Shown here piece after piece: positions 29,495 to 39,009 of a stretch of 64,000 nt of DNA (the first letter of the stretch is position 1; every line of letters begins with the position of its first letter). The notes under the pieces are model-generated. The model had not been told where the DNA came from. It searched no databases and saw only the letters and a list, made by a program, of their open reading frames with translations. The translations under genes and the position numbers were made by a program. This DNA is from Nocardioides sp. BGMRC 2183 (GTDB taxonomy: Bacteria; Actinomycetota; Actinomycetes; Propionibacteriales; Nocardioidaceae). The stretch is from NCBI GenBank assembly GCA_008123405.1, contig VSSA01000004.1, forward strand, positions 248,001 to 312,000, given 5' to 3'.

Positions 29495-30092
29495 TCTCAC
29501 CGTCAGCTACGGCGAGAGAACGGCCCTCGCCCCGCTGTCCCTGGAGGTGCCGTCCGGCCAGCTGGTCGCCGTCACCGGACCGTCAGGGTCGGGTAAGACG
29601 TCGCTGCTGCTCGCCATCGCGGGTCGGGTGCCGGCCCGTGGCGAGATCGTGCTCGACGACCGGGCGTTGCGCCCCTCCGACATCGCACTGGTGCCCCAAG
29701 GCAACCACCTGGCTCGGGTGCTCACCGCGTCGGAGAACATCGCGCTGCCGTTGGCGGCAACCGGGACCGCCGACCCGGTCAGGATCGCCGATGCCGCCCT
29801 GCACACCGTGGGGCTCGGCGAGAGTGGCAACCATCTGGTGGAGGAGCTCTCGGGCGGACAGCAGCAACGGGTCGCCGTGGCACGCGCGCTGGCCCGCTCG
29901 GCGGCCGTCGTACTGGCCGACGACTGCACCAGCGACCTGGACGGTGCCAACCGCGAGAAGGTGCTGGCCGCGCTGCGCGCCGAGGCCCGCCGCGGCGCCC
30001 ACGTGCTGTGCGCCACCAACGACCTCGACGCTGCTGCCGAATGCGACGCGCACCTGGCGCTGGACGAGGGTGTGGTCAGCCGAGTGCGCTGA
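29478..30092 (+). CDS. ABC exporter ATPase 2 (canonical signature, degenerate Walker B)
   Basis: 204 residues. Walker A GPSGSGKTS (about 35), perfect signature LSGGQQQRVAVARAL, but Walker B reads VVLADDCTSDLD: the catalytic Glu is Asp and the following Pro is Cys. Complements ATPase 1, which has the opposite defects, so the pair should form a heterodimer with one good and one poor ATP site. GGAGG lies 7 bases before ATG 29478; ATG 29475 is possible. Its start overlaps the end of ATPase 1. Confidence 0.85.
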   Translation: MLRLTDLTVSYGERTALAPLSLEVPSGQLVAVTGPSGSGKTSLLLAIAGRVPARGEIVLDDRALRPSDIALVPQGNHLARVLTASENIALPLAATGTADPVRIADAALHTVGLGESGNHLVEELSGGQQQRVAVARALARSAAVVLADDCTSDLDGANREKVLAALRAEARRGAHVLCATNDLDAAAECDAHLALDEGVVSRVR

Positions 30093-30125
30093 GCCGAAGA
30101 TCTGCTCCTCGAGGGTGATCGGGTC

Positions 30126-31016
30126 TCACGTCGGCAGCATCTCGGCCGGCACCGGCCGGCGCGTGGCGCGGGTGGCGCCGATGCTCGCCACCACCACGCA
30201 GCCGATCGCCACCCACTGCACGCCGTGCAGCTGCTCGCCCACCACGACCAGTCCGGCGAGCGCGGCCGCTGCCGGCTCCAGGCTCATCAGCACGCCGAAG
30301 GTCGCGGCCGGCAGCCGTCGCAGCGCCACCATCTCGGCGCTGTAGGGCACTACCGAGCTCAGCAGCCCGACCGCGGCGCCGATGAGCAGGATCCGGGTGT
30401 CGATCAGCTCACCGGCGTCGGTCAGGGCGAGGGCGGGGGAGAGCAGGCAGACCGCGACCAGGCTCGCGAAGGCCAGCCCGTCGAGCCCCTCCCACCGGCG
30501 ACCCGTGCCCGCGCTGAGCAGGATGTAGCCGGCCCACGCGGCGCCGGCCAGCAAGGCGAAGGCCACGCCGATCGGGTCCAGGCTGCTGCGCTCGAAGCCG
30601 AGCAGGACCACACCGAGCGCGGCCAGCCCGACCCAAGCCAGGTCGCGTGCCCGCCGGAACCCCACCGCAGCGAGCAGCAGCGGGCCGATGAACTCGATGG
30701 TGACCGCGACGCCGATCGGGATCCGGGCGAAGGACTGGTAGATCGCCCAGTTCATCAGGCCGAGACTGACGCCGAACCCGGCGACCGTCACCCAGTCGGC
30801 ACGGCTTCTGCCGCGCCAGCGTGGCCGGACGACGAGCAGCAGCACCACCGTGCTGGTGGCCAGCCGCAGCCAGACGATGCCGGTCGGGGAGACCTCGTCG
30901 AAGAGCGTCTTCGCAAAACCGGCGCCGAGTTGGACCGACGCGATCCCGACCATGACCAGCGCGACGGCCACTCCCAGCGAGGGCACTCCGGTGCGCGACT
31001 CGGTGGGTGGGGGCAC
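30126..31016 (-). CDS. EamA-family exporter (RhtA-like, DMT superfamily)
   Basis: 296 residues, about ten helices in two EamA repeats (LGVAVALVMVGIASVQLGAG, NWAIYQSFARIPIGVAVTIEF, second repeat PYSAEMVALRRLPAATFGVLMSLEPAAAALAG). The last stretch is the RhtA hallmark region of threonine/homoserine exporters, but specificity is not shown. I choose GTG 31016 because TACATT (31029-31024 on the - strand) precedes it by 7 bases, a leaderless arrangement; a longer form from 31067 would read through this promoter. Confidence 0.8.
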   Translation of the reverse strand: MPPPTESRTGVPSLGVAVALVMVGIASVQLGAGFAKTLFDEVSPTGIVWLRLATSTVVLLLVVRPRWRGRSRADWVTVAGFGVSLGLMNWAIYQSFARIPIGVAVTIEFIGPLLLAAVGFRRARDLAWVGLAALGVVLLGFERSSLDPIGVAFALLAGAAWAGYILLSAGTGRRWEGLDGLAFASLVAVCLLSPALALTDAGELIDTRILLIGAAVGLLSSVVPYSAEMVALRRLPAATFGVLMSLEPAAAALAGLVVVGEQLHGVQWVAIGCVVVASIGATRATRRPVPAEMLPT

Positions 31017-31057
31017 GTGCCCCAATGTAGGACGCACCGTTGGTGGTGCCTGACCGG

Positions 31058-31163
31058 CCCGGCGCATATGCCGCCCGGTTTCGCGTTGACCCGGCGCAAA
31101 TGGACGTCGGGTTCACGCGTTTGAGCCGGGTGGGCGCCGATCGGGTGTGCGTTTGAGCCGGGT
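31058..31163. repeat. Degenerate 32-35-bp tandem repeats, intergenic
   Basis: CCCGGCGCATATG (31058) and CCCGGCGCAAATG (31090) are 32 bases apart; GCGTTTGAGCCGGGT occurs exactly at 31117-31131 and 31149-31163, again 32 apart. This gives three to four decayed units between the divergent EamA and beta-propeller genes. No coding potential seen. Bases 31164-31250 show nothing else I recognise. Confidence 0.5.
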
Positions 31164-31268
31164 CAGCGGTGCTGCGATGAGTTCTGCCGCCGGGTCAGGT
31201 CCGTACCGCAGAAGGAATTCCTGTGCGATTCTGGGTGCACCGCGGCGCCCGGAGGAAAAGAGGCAGCG

Positions 31269-32360
31269 ATGACGACCGTGCTCATGGCCGGCACCCGCAA
31301 GGGGCTGTGGATCGGACGCTCCGAGGATCGCGAGACCTGGGAGTTCACCGGGCCGCACCACGACATGGAGGAGGTCTACTCCTGTCTGGTCGACACCCGA
31401 CCGACCCTCGAGGGCCGTCCACCGAGGTTGCTGGCCGGCGCCTCGTCCAGCTGGCTCGGCCCGCAGGTGCGCTGGTCCGACGACCTGGGCGCGACCTGGC
31501 AGGAGACCCCTGGCGGCGGCATCCGGTTCCCCGACGGCGCCGGCGCGACCGTCGAGCGAGTCTGGCAGCTCGTGCCCGGCGTGGCCGACGGCACGGTGTG
31601 GGCCGGCACCGAGCCGGGCGCGGTGTGGCGCTCGAACGACGGCGGCGAGACCTTCGCCCTCGAGGAGGGGCTCTGGAACCACCCGCACCGCCCCGAGTGG
31701 GGCGCGGGGTTCGGCGGCCAGGCCTTCCACACCATTCTCCCGCACCCGAACGATCCGGACTCGGTGACGGTGGCGATCTCCACCGGCGGTGTCTACCAGA
31801 GCACCGACGGCGGCGCCTCGTGGGCACCGCGCAATGCCGGCATCCGCGCCGACTTCATGCCGGAGGAGATGCGCTACCCCGAGTTCGGCCAGTGTGTACA
31901 CAAGGTCGCCCGGCATCCCGCCACCCCGGACCGGCTCTACGCCCAGAACCACGGCGGTGTCTACCGGTCGGAGGACGAGGGCGGCTCATGGACCTCGATC
32001 GGTGACAGCCTGCCCAGCGACTTCGGGTTCCCGGTGGTCATCCACCCGCACCGCCCCGAGACGCTCTACGTGTTCCCCCTCGCCGCCGGGGAGGGCCGCT
32101 ACCCGCCCGAGGCACGGGCCCGGGTCTGGCGATCCGATGACGCGGGCGGGTCGTGGACGCCGTACGACGCCGGGCTGCCCGAGGACTTCTACGTCGGTGT
32201 GATGCGCGACGGGATGTGCGCCGACGACGCGGATCCGGCCGGGATCTACTTCGGCGCCCGCAACGGCACCGTGTGGGCCTCGGCTGACGACGGCGAGAGC
32301 TGGCGCCAGATCGCCGCGAACCTCCCCGACGTGATGTGCCTGAAGGTGGGCAGCTTCTGA
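31269..32360 (+). CDS. Sortilin/BNR-repeat beta-propeller protein
   Basis: 363 residues with repeated Asp-box motifs (RWSDDLGATW, WRSNDGGETF, YQSTDGGASW, YRSEDEGGSW, WRSDDAGGSW, WASADDGESW), a seven-bladed-type propeller as in sialidase-like, Ycf48-like and VPS10 proteins. No signal peptide, so cytosolic, and no sialidase catalytic Arg triad seen. Such single-domain proteins are usually annotated as glycosyl-hydrolase-like without a proven activity. The ATG is preceded by GGAGGAA. Upstream and independent of ilvD. Confidence 0.75.
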   Translation: MTTVLMAGTRKGLWIGRSEDRETWEFTGPHHDMEEVYSCLVDTRPTLEGRPPRLLAGASSSWLGPQVRWSDDLGATWQETPGGGIRFPDGAGATVERVWQLVPGVADGTVWAGTEPGAVWRSNDGGETFALEEGLWNHPHRPEWGAGFGGQAFHTILPHPNDPDSVTVAISTGGVYQSTDGGASWAPRNAGIRADFMPEEMRYPEFGQCVHKVARHPATPDRLYAQNHGGVYRSEDEGGSWTSIGDSLPSDFGFPVVIHPHRPETLYVFPLAAGEGRYPPEARARVWRSDDAGGSWTPYDAGLPEDFYVGVMRDGMCADDADPAGIYFGARNGTVWASADDGESWRQIAANLPDVMCLKVGSF

Positions 32361-32386
32361 CCCGGGCGGTCTCGAGGGCCACGCCC

Positions 32387-32401
32387 TAGGCTGACGCCAT
32401 G
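32387..32401 (+). promoter_or_regulatory. Leaderless-type promoter of ilvD1
   Basis: TAGGCT (32387-32392) is exactly 6 bases before ATG 32399; no Shine-Dalgarno is present. Confidence 0.5.
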
Positions 32402-34081
32402 AGCCAGACCCCCGAGATCGACATCAAGCCCCGCTCGCGCGACGTCACCGACGGGCTGGAGCGGGCTGCCGCCCGCGGGATGCTGCGAGCGGTCGGCATG
32501 GGAGACGACGACTTCGCCAAGCCGCAGGTTGGGGTGGCGTCGAGCTGGAACGAGATCACGCCGTGCAATCTCTCCCTGGACCGGCTGGCGAAGGCGGTCA
32601 AGAACGGCGTGCATGCGGCGGGCGGCTACCCCCTGGAGTTCGGCACGATCTCGGTCTCCGACGGCATCTCCATGGGGCACGAGGGGATGCACTTCTCCCT
32701 GGTCTCGCGTGAGGTGATCGCCGACTCGGTCGAGGTGGTGATGAACGCCGAGAGGCTCGACGGTTCGGTGCTGCTGGCCGGCTGTGACAAGTCGCTGCCC
32801 GGGATGATGATGGCCGCAGCCCGACTCGACCTCGCCAGTGTCTTCCTCTACGCCGGCTCGATCATGCCCGGCAACGTCGACGGCCGCGACGTCACCATCA
32901 TCGACGCCTTCGAGGCGGTCGGCGCCTGCCTTGCGGGGAAGATCAGCCGGGACGAGGTGGATCGGATCGAGCGCGCGATCTGCCCCGGCGAGGGCGCGTG
33001 CGGGGGCATGTACACCGCCAACACGATGGCTGCTGTCGGCGAGGCGCTCGGCATGTCGCTGCCGGGCTCGGCCGCGCCGCCAGCGGTGGACCGGCGTCGC
33101 GACGGTTATGCGCATCGCTCCGGCGAGGCGGTGGTCAACCTGCTCCGCACCGGCATCACCGCCCGGCAGATCATGACCAAGGAGGCGTTCGAGAACGCGA
33201 TCACCGTGGTGATGGCGCTCGGCGGATCCACCAACGCGGTGCTGCACCTGCTCGCCATCGCCCGCGAGGCCGAGGTCGACCTCACCCTCGACGACTTCAA
33301 CCGGATCGGCGACCGGGTGCCGCACCTGGCCGATCTCAAGCCGTTCGGCAAGTACGTGATGAACGACGTCGACCGGATCGGCGGCATCCCGGTGGTGATG
33401 AAGGCACTGCTCGACGCCGGCCTGATGCACGGCGACTGCCTGACCGTCACCGGCCGCACGATGGCCGAGAACCTCGCCGAGATCGCGCCGCCGGCACTCG
33501 ACGACGACGTGATCCACGCCCTCGACCGGCCCATCCACAGCACCGGAGGTCTCACCATCCTCAAGGGATCGCTGGCCCCTGACGGCGCCGTGGTGAAGTC
33601 GGCCGGCTTCGACGAGTCCGTCTTCCGTGGCACCGCTCGTGTCTTCGACGGTGAGCGTGCGGCGATGGACGCCCTGGAGGCGGGCAGGATCGGTCCCGGT
33701 GACGTGGTGGTGATCCGGTACGAGGGCCCCAAGGGCGGACCGGGGATGCGCGAGATGCTGGCCATCACCGGCGCGATCAAGGGGGCCGGCCTCGGCAAGG
33801 ACGTGCTGCTGGTCACCGACGGCCGTTTCTCCGGCGGGACCACCGGGCTCTGTGTCGGACACATCGCGCCGGAGGCGGTGGACGGTGGCCCGATCGCTTT
33901 CGTCCGCGATGGCGACCCGATCGTGCTCGACGTACTGAATCGGACCCTCGACGTCGAGATGGACGACCACGAGGAGCGCCGCAAGGGCTGGACGCCGAAC
34001 CCGCCGAAGTACACCCGCGGCGTGCTCGGCAAGTACGCCGCCACCGTCCGCTCGGCCGCCCACGGAGCCGTCACCGGCTGA
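32399..34081 (+). CDS. ilvD: Dihydroxy-acid dehydratase, three-cysteine type
   Basis: IlvD/Edd family enzyme converting dihydroxy-isovalerate and dihydroxy-methylvalerate to the 2-oxo acids of valine and isoleucine synthesis. 560 residues, starting [20 protein letters not shown]. Three candidate cluster cysteines are spaced as in [2Fe-2S] enzymes: Cys56 (TPCNLSL), Cys129 (GCDKSLPGM) and Cys201 ([10 protein letters not shown]). This type is generally oxygen tolerant and is the main form in mycobacteria. A second, different IlvD follows 71 bases downstream with its own promoter-like hexamer. Confidence 0.92.
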   Translation: MSQTPEIDIKPRSRDVTDGLERAAARGMLRAVGMGDDDFAKPQVGVASSWNEITPCNLSLDRLAKAVKNGVHAAGGYPLEFGTISVSDGISMGHEGMHFSLVSREVIADSVEVVMNAERLDGSVLLAGCDKSLPGMMMAAARLDLASVFLYAGSIMPGNVDGRDVTIIDAFEAVGACLAGKISRDEVDRIERAICPGEGACGGMYTANTMAAVGEALGMSLPGSAAPPAVDRRRDGYAHRSGEAVVNLLRTGITARQIMTKEAFENAITVVMALGGSTNAVLHLLAIAREAEVDLTLDDFNRIGDRVPHLADLKPFGKYVMNDVDRIGGIPVVMKALLDAGLMHGDCLTVTGRTMAENLAEIAPPALDDDVIHALDRPIHSTGGLTILKGSLAPDGAVVKSAGFDESVFRGTARVFDGERAAMDALEAGRIGPGDVVVIRYEGPKGGPGMREMLAITGAIKGAGLGKDVLLVTDGRFSGGTTGLCVGHIAPEAVDGGPIAFVRDGDPIVLDVLNRTLDVEMDDHEERRKGWTPNPPKYTRGVLGKYAATVRSAAHGAVTG

Positions 34082-34140
34082 GCGAGAGACCTGCCTGTCC
34101 ACCCCCGGACCCGCGAGCCGATCACCCTCCGACGCGGGCG

Positions 34141-34155
34141 TAGCCTCCTCCCATG
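34141..34155 (+). promoter_or_regulatory. Leaderless-type promoter of second ilvD
   Basis: TAGCCT (34141-34146) is 6 bases before ATG 34153; there is no Shine-Dalgarno. Suggests that the second ilvD can be transcribed independently of the first. Confidence 0.45.
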
Positions 34156-36000
34156 CCCATCCTTCGTTCTGCGACGTCCACCCAGGGGCGCAACATGGCG
34201 GGAGCGCGGGCGCTGTGGCGCGCGACCGGCATGACCGACTCCGACTTCGGCAAGCCGATCGTGGCCATCGCCAATTCCTTCACCGAGTTCGTGCCCGGCC
34301 ACGTCCACCTTCGCGACCTGGGCAAGCTCGTGGCGGGCGCGATCCAGGAGTCCGGCGGTGTGGCCAAGGAGTTCAACACCATTGCGGTGGACGACGGGAT
34401 CGCGATGGGTCACGGCGGCATGCTCTACTCGCTGCCGAGCCGGGAGCTGATCGCCGACGCGGTGGAGTACATGGTCAACGCGCACTGCGCCGACGCCCTG
34501 GTCTGCATCTCCAACTGCGACAAGATCACCCCGGGGATGCTGCTCGCCGCGCTCCGGCTGAACATCCCCACCGTCTTCGTCTCCGGTGGCCCGATGGAGG
34601 CCGGGAAGACCGTCGCCATCGAGGGCATCGTCCACGAGAAACTCGACCTCGTCGACGCGATGGTCGCCTCGGCCAACGACGCGGTGACCGACGAGCAGCT
34701 GGACACGATCGAGCGGTCTGCCTGTCCGACCTGCGGCTCCTGCTCGGGCATGTTCACCGCGAACTCGATGAACTGCCTCACCGAGGCGATCGGACTGGCG
34801 CTGCCCGGCAACGGATCCACGCTGGCCACGCACGCTGCCCGCAAGGAACTCTTCGTGGAGGCCGGCCGGCTGATCGTCGACATCGCCCGGCGCTACTACG
34901 AGAACGACGAGGTCGACCTGCTGCCGCGAGCGATCGCGAGTCGCGAGGCCTTCGAGAACGCGGTCGCGCTCGACGTCGCGATGGGCGGCTCCACGAACAC
35001 GGTGCTGCACCTGCTCGCCGCCGCGCGCGAGGCCGAGCTCGAGTTCGACGTCCACGACATCGACGCGATCTCCCGTCGGGTGCCGTGCCTGTCCAAGGTG
35101 GCCCCGAACAGCCCGAAATACCACATGGAGGACGTGCACCGCGCCGGTGGCATCCCGGCGCTGCTCGGTGAGCTGCACCGCGGCGGCGTGTTGAAGACCG
35201 ACGTCCGTGCGATCCACGCGCCCGACATCGACAGCTGGCTGGGGGAGTGGGACATCCGATCGGAGCGCCCGAGCCAGAAGGCGCTCGACCTCTTCCTGGC
35301 CGCACCGGGCGGTGTCCGCACCACCGAGCCGTTCTCGACAGAGAACCTCTGGTCCAGCCTGGACACCGACGCCGCCGAGGGCTGCATCCGCGACCTGGAG
35401 CACGCCTACTCCGCCGACGGTGGCCTCGCGATCCTCTCCGGCAACATCGCGCCTGACGGATGCGTGGTGAAGACCGCCGGCGTCCCCGACGACTGCCTGA
35501 CCTTCCGCGGCACGGCGATCGTCTTCGAGTCCCAGGACGACGCGGTGCAGGGCATCTTGGACAAGAGTGTCCGCGAGGGCCACGTCGTGGTGATCCGCTA
35601 CGAGGGCCCCAAGGGCGGCCCGGGCATGCAGGAGATGCTCTATCCGACCTCGTTCCTCAAGGGCCGCGGTCTGGGCCAGAAGTGCGCCCTGATCACCGAC
35701 GGTCGGTTCTCCGGCGGCACCAGTGGTCTCTCCATCGGTCACATCTCGCCCGAAGCCGCCGGCGGCGGCCTGATCGCCCTGATCGAGGACGGCGATCCGA
35801 TCTGGATCGACATCCCCAACCGCCGGATCGAGCTCGAGGTCGACGACCTGGTGCTCGACGAGCGCCGCGTCGCCCAGGAGAAGCGGGAGCGCCCGTTCAC
35901 TCCGGTGGACCGGCAGCGTCCGGTCTCGGCGGCGCTGCGCGCCTATGCCTCGATGGCCACCGCGGCCTCCGACGGTGCCTACCGCCGCGTGCCCGAGTGA
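34153..36000 (+). CDS. ilvD: Dihydroxy-acid dehydratase, E. coli-like type
   Basis: 615 residues, matching the E. coli IlvD length. Cysteines at 122 (NCDKITPGM) and 197 ([15 protein letters not shown]) are present, but the N-terminal cysteine of the three-Cys type is replaced ([13 protein letters not shown]), the pattern of oxygen-sensitive [4Fe-4S] members. It has the [18 protein letters not shown]-terminal region. The role is probably the same step in branched-chain synthesis, but a related sugar-acid dehydratase activity cannot be excluded. GTGA overlap with the following membrane-protein gene. Confidence 0.88.
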   Translation: MPILRSATSTQGRNMAGARALWRATGMTDSDFGKPIVAIANSFTEFVPGHVHLRDLGKLVAGAIQESGGVAKEFNTIAVDDGIAMGHGGMLYSLPSRELIADAVEYMVNAHCADALVCISNCDKITPGMLLAALRLNIPTVFVSGGPMEAGKTVAIEGIVHEKLDLVDAMVASANDAVTDEQLDTIERSACPTCGSCSGMFTANSMNCLTEAIGLALPGNGSTLATHAARKELFVEAGRLIVDIARRYYENDEVDLLPRAIASREAFENAVALDVAMGGSTNTVLHLLAAAREAELEFDVHDIDAISRRVPCLSKVAPNSPKYHMEDVHRAGGIPALLGELHRGGVLKTDVRAIHAPDIDSWLGEWDIRSERPSQKALDLFLAAPGGVRTTEPFSTENLWSSLDTDAAEGCIRDLEHAYSADGGLAILSGNIAPDGCVVKTAGVPDDCLTFRGTAIVFESQDDAVQGILDKSVREGHVVVIRYEGPKGGPGMQEMLYPTSFLKGRGLGQKCALITDGRFSGGTSGLSIGHISPEAAGGGLIALIEDGDPIWIDIPNRRIELEVDDLVLDERRVAQEKRERPFTPVDRQRPVSAALRAYASMATAASDGAYRRVPE

Positions 36001-37055
36001 GACGGCTCGACGGTCCCACTGGCGCGTTCCTGGCCTACCTGACCATCGTCGCGGTGGTGCTGGTGGCCTTCGGCGCGCGTCTTGCCGACACCCGTGATTC
36101 CGGTACGACGCCCGCGGCCACCGACGACGTACCAGGTGTCGTGCCCAGCGTGGTGCCCAGCGTGGTGCCCAGCGTCGTCGGTGCTGTCGAGACCGAGAAG
36201 CCAACGATCGACCCGGCCGCCCAGACGGGGGCCACCAGCGGCGACGAGCTCGACGACGAGCTCGGCGAGGAACGACCGCGCTGGCAACGGGAGCCGGTCT
36301 TCACCCCGCGGCGGATGCTGGTCGCCTACTACGGCACCGCGGGCACCGGGGCGCTGGGGGTGCTCGGGGAGCGGACGCCGGAGCAGACGCACCGACGGCT
36401 GATGCGAGCTGCCGCGGCCTTCGAGCGGGACGGTCGTGAGGTGCAGCCGGTCTACGAGCTGATCGTCACGGTGGCCGACGCCCATCCCGGCAAGGACGGG
36501 GACTACAACCACGACATCGCGCGCCCGGACGTGGCCCGTTACCTGGCCGCCGCCCGCCGCCAGGGAGCTCGCGTGGTGCTCGACCTGCAGACCGGCCGCG
36601 CCGACTTCGCCGACGTGGCGCGCCGATGGGAGTGGGCGTTGCGGGAGCCGCACGTCGACCTGGCGCTGGACCCGGAGTGGCGGATGGGGCCGCGTGAGGT
36701 CCCCGGTCAGGTCGTCGGCGCGGTCCGTGCCGCGGAGGTCAATCGGGTCTCGGACTGGTTGGCCGACCTGGTGGTGCGCCACGACCTCCCGGAGAAGCTC
36801 CTGGTGCTGCACCAGTTCCGGACCTCGATGCTGCCCGACATCGAGGGGATCCGGGGTCGCGACGGCCTCGCGCTGGTGCAGCACGTCGACGGCTTCGGGA
36901 CCCCGGGGCAGAAGCTGGACACGTTCCACGCGGTCGCGCACCCGCGCACCTTCCGGATGGGCTTCAAGCTCTTCTACGACGAGGACGTGCGGCTGATGGG
37001 TCCGGCCGCCGTGCACGCCATCGACCCGCGGGTCCGGTTCGTCTCCTACCAGTGA
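35997..37055 (+). CDS. Membrane-anchored/exported protein of unknown function
   Basis: 352 residues. An N-terminal hydrophobic helix (about 10-28, [17 protein letters not shown]) acts as anchor or signal, followed by a low-complexity linker with [12 protein letters not shown] encoded by three 12-bp repeats (36141-36176) and an acidic stretch. The globular part (about 100-352) has alternating strand/helix character with acidic strand ends ([43 protein letters not shown]), suggesting a TIM-barrel-like fold. I do not recognise the family. GTG 35997 overlaps the ilvD stop; the end overlaps the convergent ggt gene by 10 bases. Confidence 0.65.
   Translation: MRRLDGPTGAFLAYLTIVAVVLVAFGARLADTRDSGTTPAATDDVPGVVPSVVPSVVPSVVGAVETEKPTIDPAAQTGATSGDELDDELGEERPRWQREPVFTPRRMLVAYYGTAGTGALGVLGERTPEQTHRRLMRAAAAFERDGREVQPVYELIVTVADAHPGKDGDYNHDIARPDVARYLAAARRQGARVVLDLQTGRADFADVARRWEWALREPHVDLALDPEWRMGPREVPGQVVGAVRAAEVNRVSDWLADLVVRHDLPEKLLVLHQFRTSMLPDIEGIRGRDGLALVQHVDGFGTPGQKLDTFHAVAHPRTFRMGFKLFYDEDVRLMGPAAVHAIDPRVRFVSYQ
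36141..36176 (+). repeat. Three 12-bp tandem repeats in linker
   Basis: Three copies of GTGCCCAGCGTG (the last ends in C) encode a VPSV-type linker between the membrane helix and the globular domain. Confidence 0.8.
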
Positions 37056-38929
37056 TGGCGACGGGGCTGGACCACGCCGGCCGCACCGCCTCCTCGCCGC
37101 TCCGGCTCGGCGACCGCCGTCAGCTTCCCGCCTCGACCGAACTCGATCGCCGTGGCGGCGCCGATCTCGGCGGCGGAGGTGAAGGCGTCGCCGGCCGGCA
37201 CCAACGTGTGGCCGTAGACCGCGAGCGTGTCCTCCCACGCGTCGATGAACGCCGGCTCGCTGGTCACCGCCGCGGTGTTGCGCTGACTGGCGCGGGGGGC
37301 GGCGAGGGCCGCATCGATCGGCATGTCGAGGTCGATGCGATTGACCAGCATCTGTAGCACCGTGGTGATGATCGTCGACCCGCCGGGCGAGCCCAGGGCC
37401 AGGAACGGACGCCCGTGCTGCAAGAGGATCGTCGGCGCCATCGACGACCGCGGTCGCTTCCCGGCCTCTGGGCTGTTCGGGTCCTCGGCCGACCAGGTGG
37501 CGGAGAAGTCGGTCAGCTCGTTGTTGAGCAGGAAGCCGCGTCCGGGCACCACGATGCCCGAGCCGCCGGTCTGCTCGATGGTGAGCGTGTAGGAGACGAC
37601 GTTGCCCCACCGATCCGCTGTGGTCAGGTGGGTGGTCGAGAGGCCGTTGTCCTCCCAGCTCCTGGCCTCTCCGGTGTCGCCGCAGGCGCCGTCGACGTCG
37701 GTCACGTCGCCGGGCGGGACCGGCTTGGGCTGGGCGGTGTCGGGATCGATCAGACAGGCGCGCTCGGCCGCGAAGCGGTCGGAGAGCAGCTCGGCGGTCG
37801 GCACGTCGACGTACGCCGGGTCGCCGACGTAGGCGCCACGGTCTGCGAAGGCCAGCGCCGAGGCCTCCAGGTAGTGGTGCAGCACATCCGCTTCGCCCAT
37901 CGCGGACGGATCGGACTGCTCGAGGATGTTGAGTGCCTCACCCACGGTGGTCCCGCCCGAGGAGGAGGGCGCCATGCCGTAGACGTCGTACCCGCGATAG
38001 CGGATCCGGGTGGGCTTGCGGTCCACGGTCCGGTAGTCGGCCAGGTCCTCGGTGGTCATCGCGCCCGGCGGCACCGGGAGGTCGGTCTCCGCGGTGGTCG
38101 GCGGGTCCGTGACCGCGTCGACCACATCCTCGGCGAGCGCGCCGGTGTAGAGCGCGTCGGCCCCGCGGCGGGCCAGCAGCCGGTACGTCGCAGCGAGGTC
38201 CCGCTGACGGAACCGGGTGCCGACCGCCGGGGCGTCGCCGTCCGGCAGGAACTGCTCGCTGGTGGAGGTGAACGCGGCGAACCGCTCGGCGTTGTCCAAG
38301 GTCTGGCTGCGGAAGGTCTCGTCGACCACGAAGCCGCGCTGGGCCAGGCGGGTGCCGGGCTCGAGCGCCGCGCGTAGCGAGATGCTGCCCCAACGATCCA
38401 GGGCCCGCTCCCAGGTGGCGGCGGTGCCCGGCACGCCGACCGCGACGCCGCTGGTCACCCGCTCCGGCGAGAACGGGTACGGCTCTCCGGTCGCGGGGTC
38501 GACGAAGGAGTCGCGCGCGAATGCGGCCGGTGCTGTCTCCCGACCGTCGATGGTGCCCACCCGACCGGTAGGGGCGTCGTAGTGGACGAAGTAGCCGCCA
38601 CCGCCGATCCCGGCCGAGTACGGCTCGGTGACACCGAGGGCAGCGGCCGCCGCGACTGCCGCGTCGGTGGCGTTGCCGCCGCGGCGCAACACCTCGAGCC
38701 CCGCCGCGGTGGCGTCGGCATCCACGGTGCTGACCGCGCCGCCGTGGCCGACCGCGACCGCCTGCTTCCCCGGCTGTCCCCCCGGATGCTTGCCCGGATG
38801 ACCCGGTCCACTGGGATGGCCGCGCTCGCCGGCGTGGGCCGCGGGTGCGGTCGGTGCGGTCGGCGCGGTCAGTGCGGCGACGAGGAGACCGGCGGCGATC
38901 AGGCCGGTGACACGGATGCGGTTGTTCAT
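37046..38929 (-). CDS. ggt: Gamma-glutamyltransferase (secreted)
   Basis: 627 residues, Ntn hydrolase that cleaves gamma-glutamyl amides such as glutathione and self-processes into two chains. Signal peptide about 1-33 (GLLVAALTAPTAPTAP...AHAG), a His/Gly/Pro-rich linker, then GGNATDAAVAAAAALGVTEPYSAGIGGGG, and the autoprocessing Thr in STTHLTTADRWGNVVSYT with the following GSGIVVPGRGFLLNNEL and PRSSMAPTI. ATG 38929 has GGGAGGT upstream on the - strand. Converges with the unknown exported protein. Confidence 0.92.
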   Translation of the reverse strand: MNNRIRVTGLIAAGLLVAALTAPTAPTAPAAHAGERGHPSGPGHPGKHPGGQPGKQAVAVGHGGAVSTVDADATAAGLEVLRRGGNATDAAVAAAAALGVTEPYSAGIGGGGYFVHYDAPTGRVGTIDGRETAPAAFARDSFVDPATGEPYPFSPERVTSGVAVGVPGTAATWERALDRWGSISLRAALEPGTRLAQRGFVVDETFRSQTLDNAERFAAFTSTSEQFLPDGDAPAVGTRFRQRDLAATYRLLARRGADALYTGALAEDVVDAVTDPPTTAETDLPVPPGAMTTEDLADYRTVDRKPTRIRYRGYDVYGMAPSSSGGTTVGEALNILEQSDPSAMGEADVLHHYLEASALAFADRGAYVGDPAYVDVPTAELLSDRFAAERACLIDPDTAQPKPVPPGDVTDVDGACGDTGEARSWEDNGLSTTHLTTADRWGNVVSYTLTIEQTGGSGIVVPGRGFLLNNELTDFSATWSAEDPNSPEAGKRPRSSMAPTILLQHGRPFLALGSPGGSTIITTVLQMLVNRIDLDMPIDAALAAPRASQRNTAAVTSEPAFIDAWEDTLAVYGHTLVPAGDAFTSAAEIGAATAIEFGRGGKLTAVAEPERRGGGAAGVVQPRRHHW

Positions 38930-38993
38930 GAGACCTCCCGAGACTCGCTCTCCACACTGCACCCGCTCCGCAGGGTTGTCGAGGCCGGACCAG

Positions 38994-39009
38994 TAGGTTG
39001 AGCCGCGTG
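38994..39009 (+). promoter_or_regulatory. Leaderless-type promoter of GNAT gene
   Basis: TAGGTT (38994-38999) is 7 bases before GTG 39007, without a Shine-Dalgarno. Confidence 0.4.

Noticed and set aside
33106-36204. Antisense frame of over 1000 codons opposite the two ilvD genes
   Set aside because: Product is a shadow of the ilvD codon pattern, with no domain; similar antisense frames occur opposite obgE, ilvB and the cysteine desulfurase.
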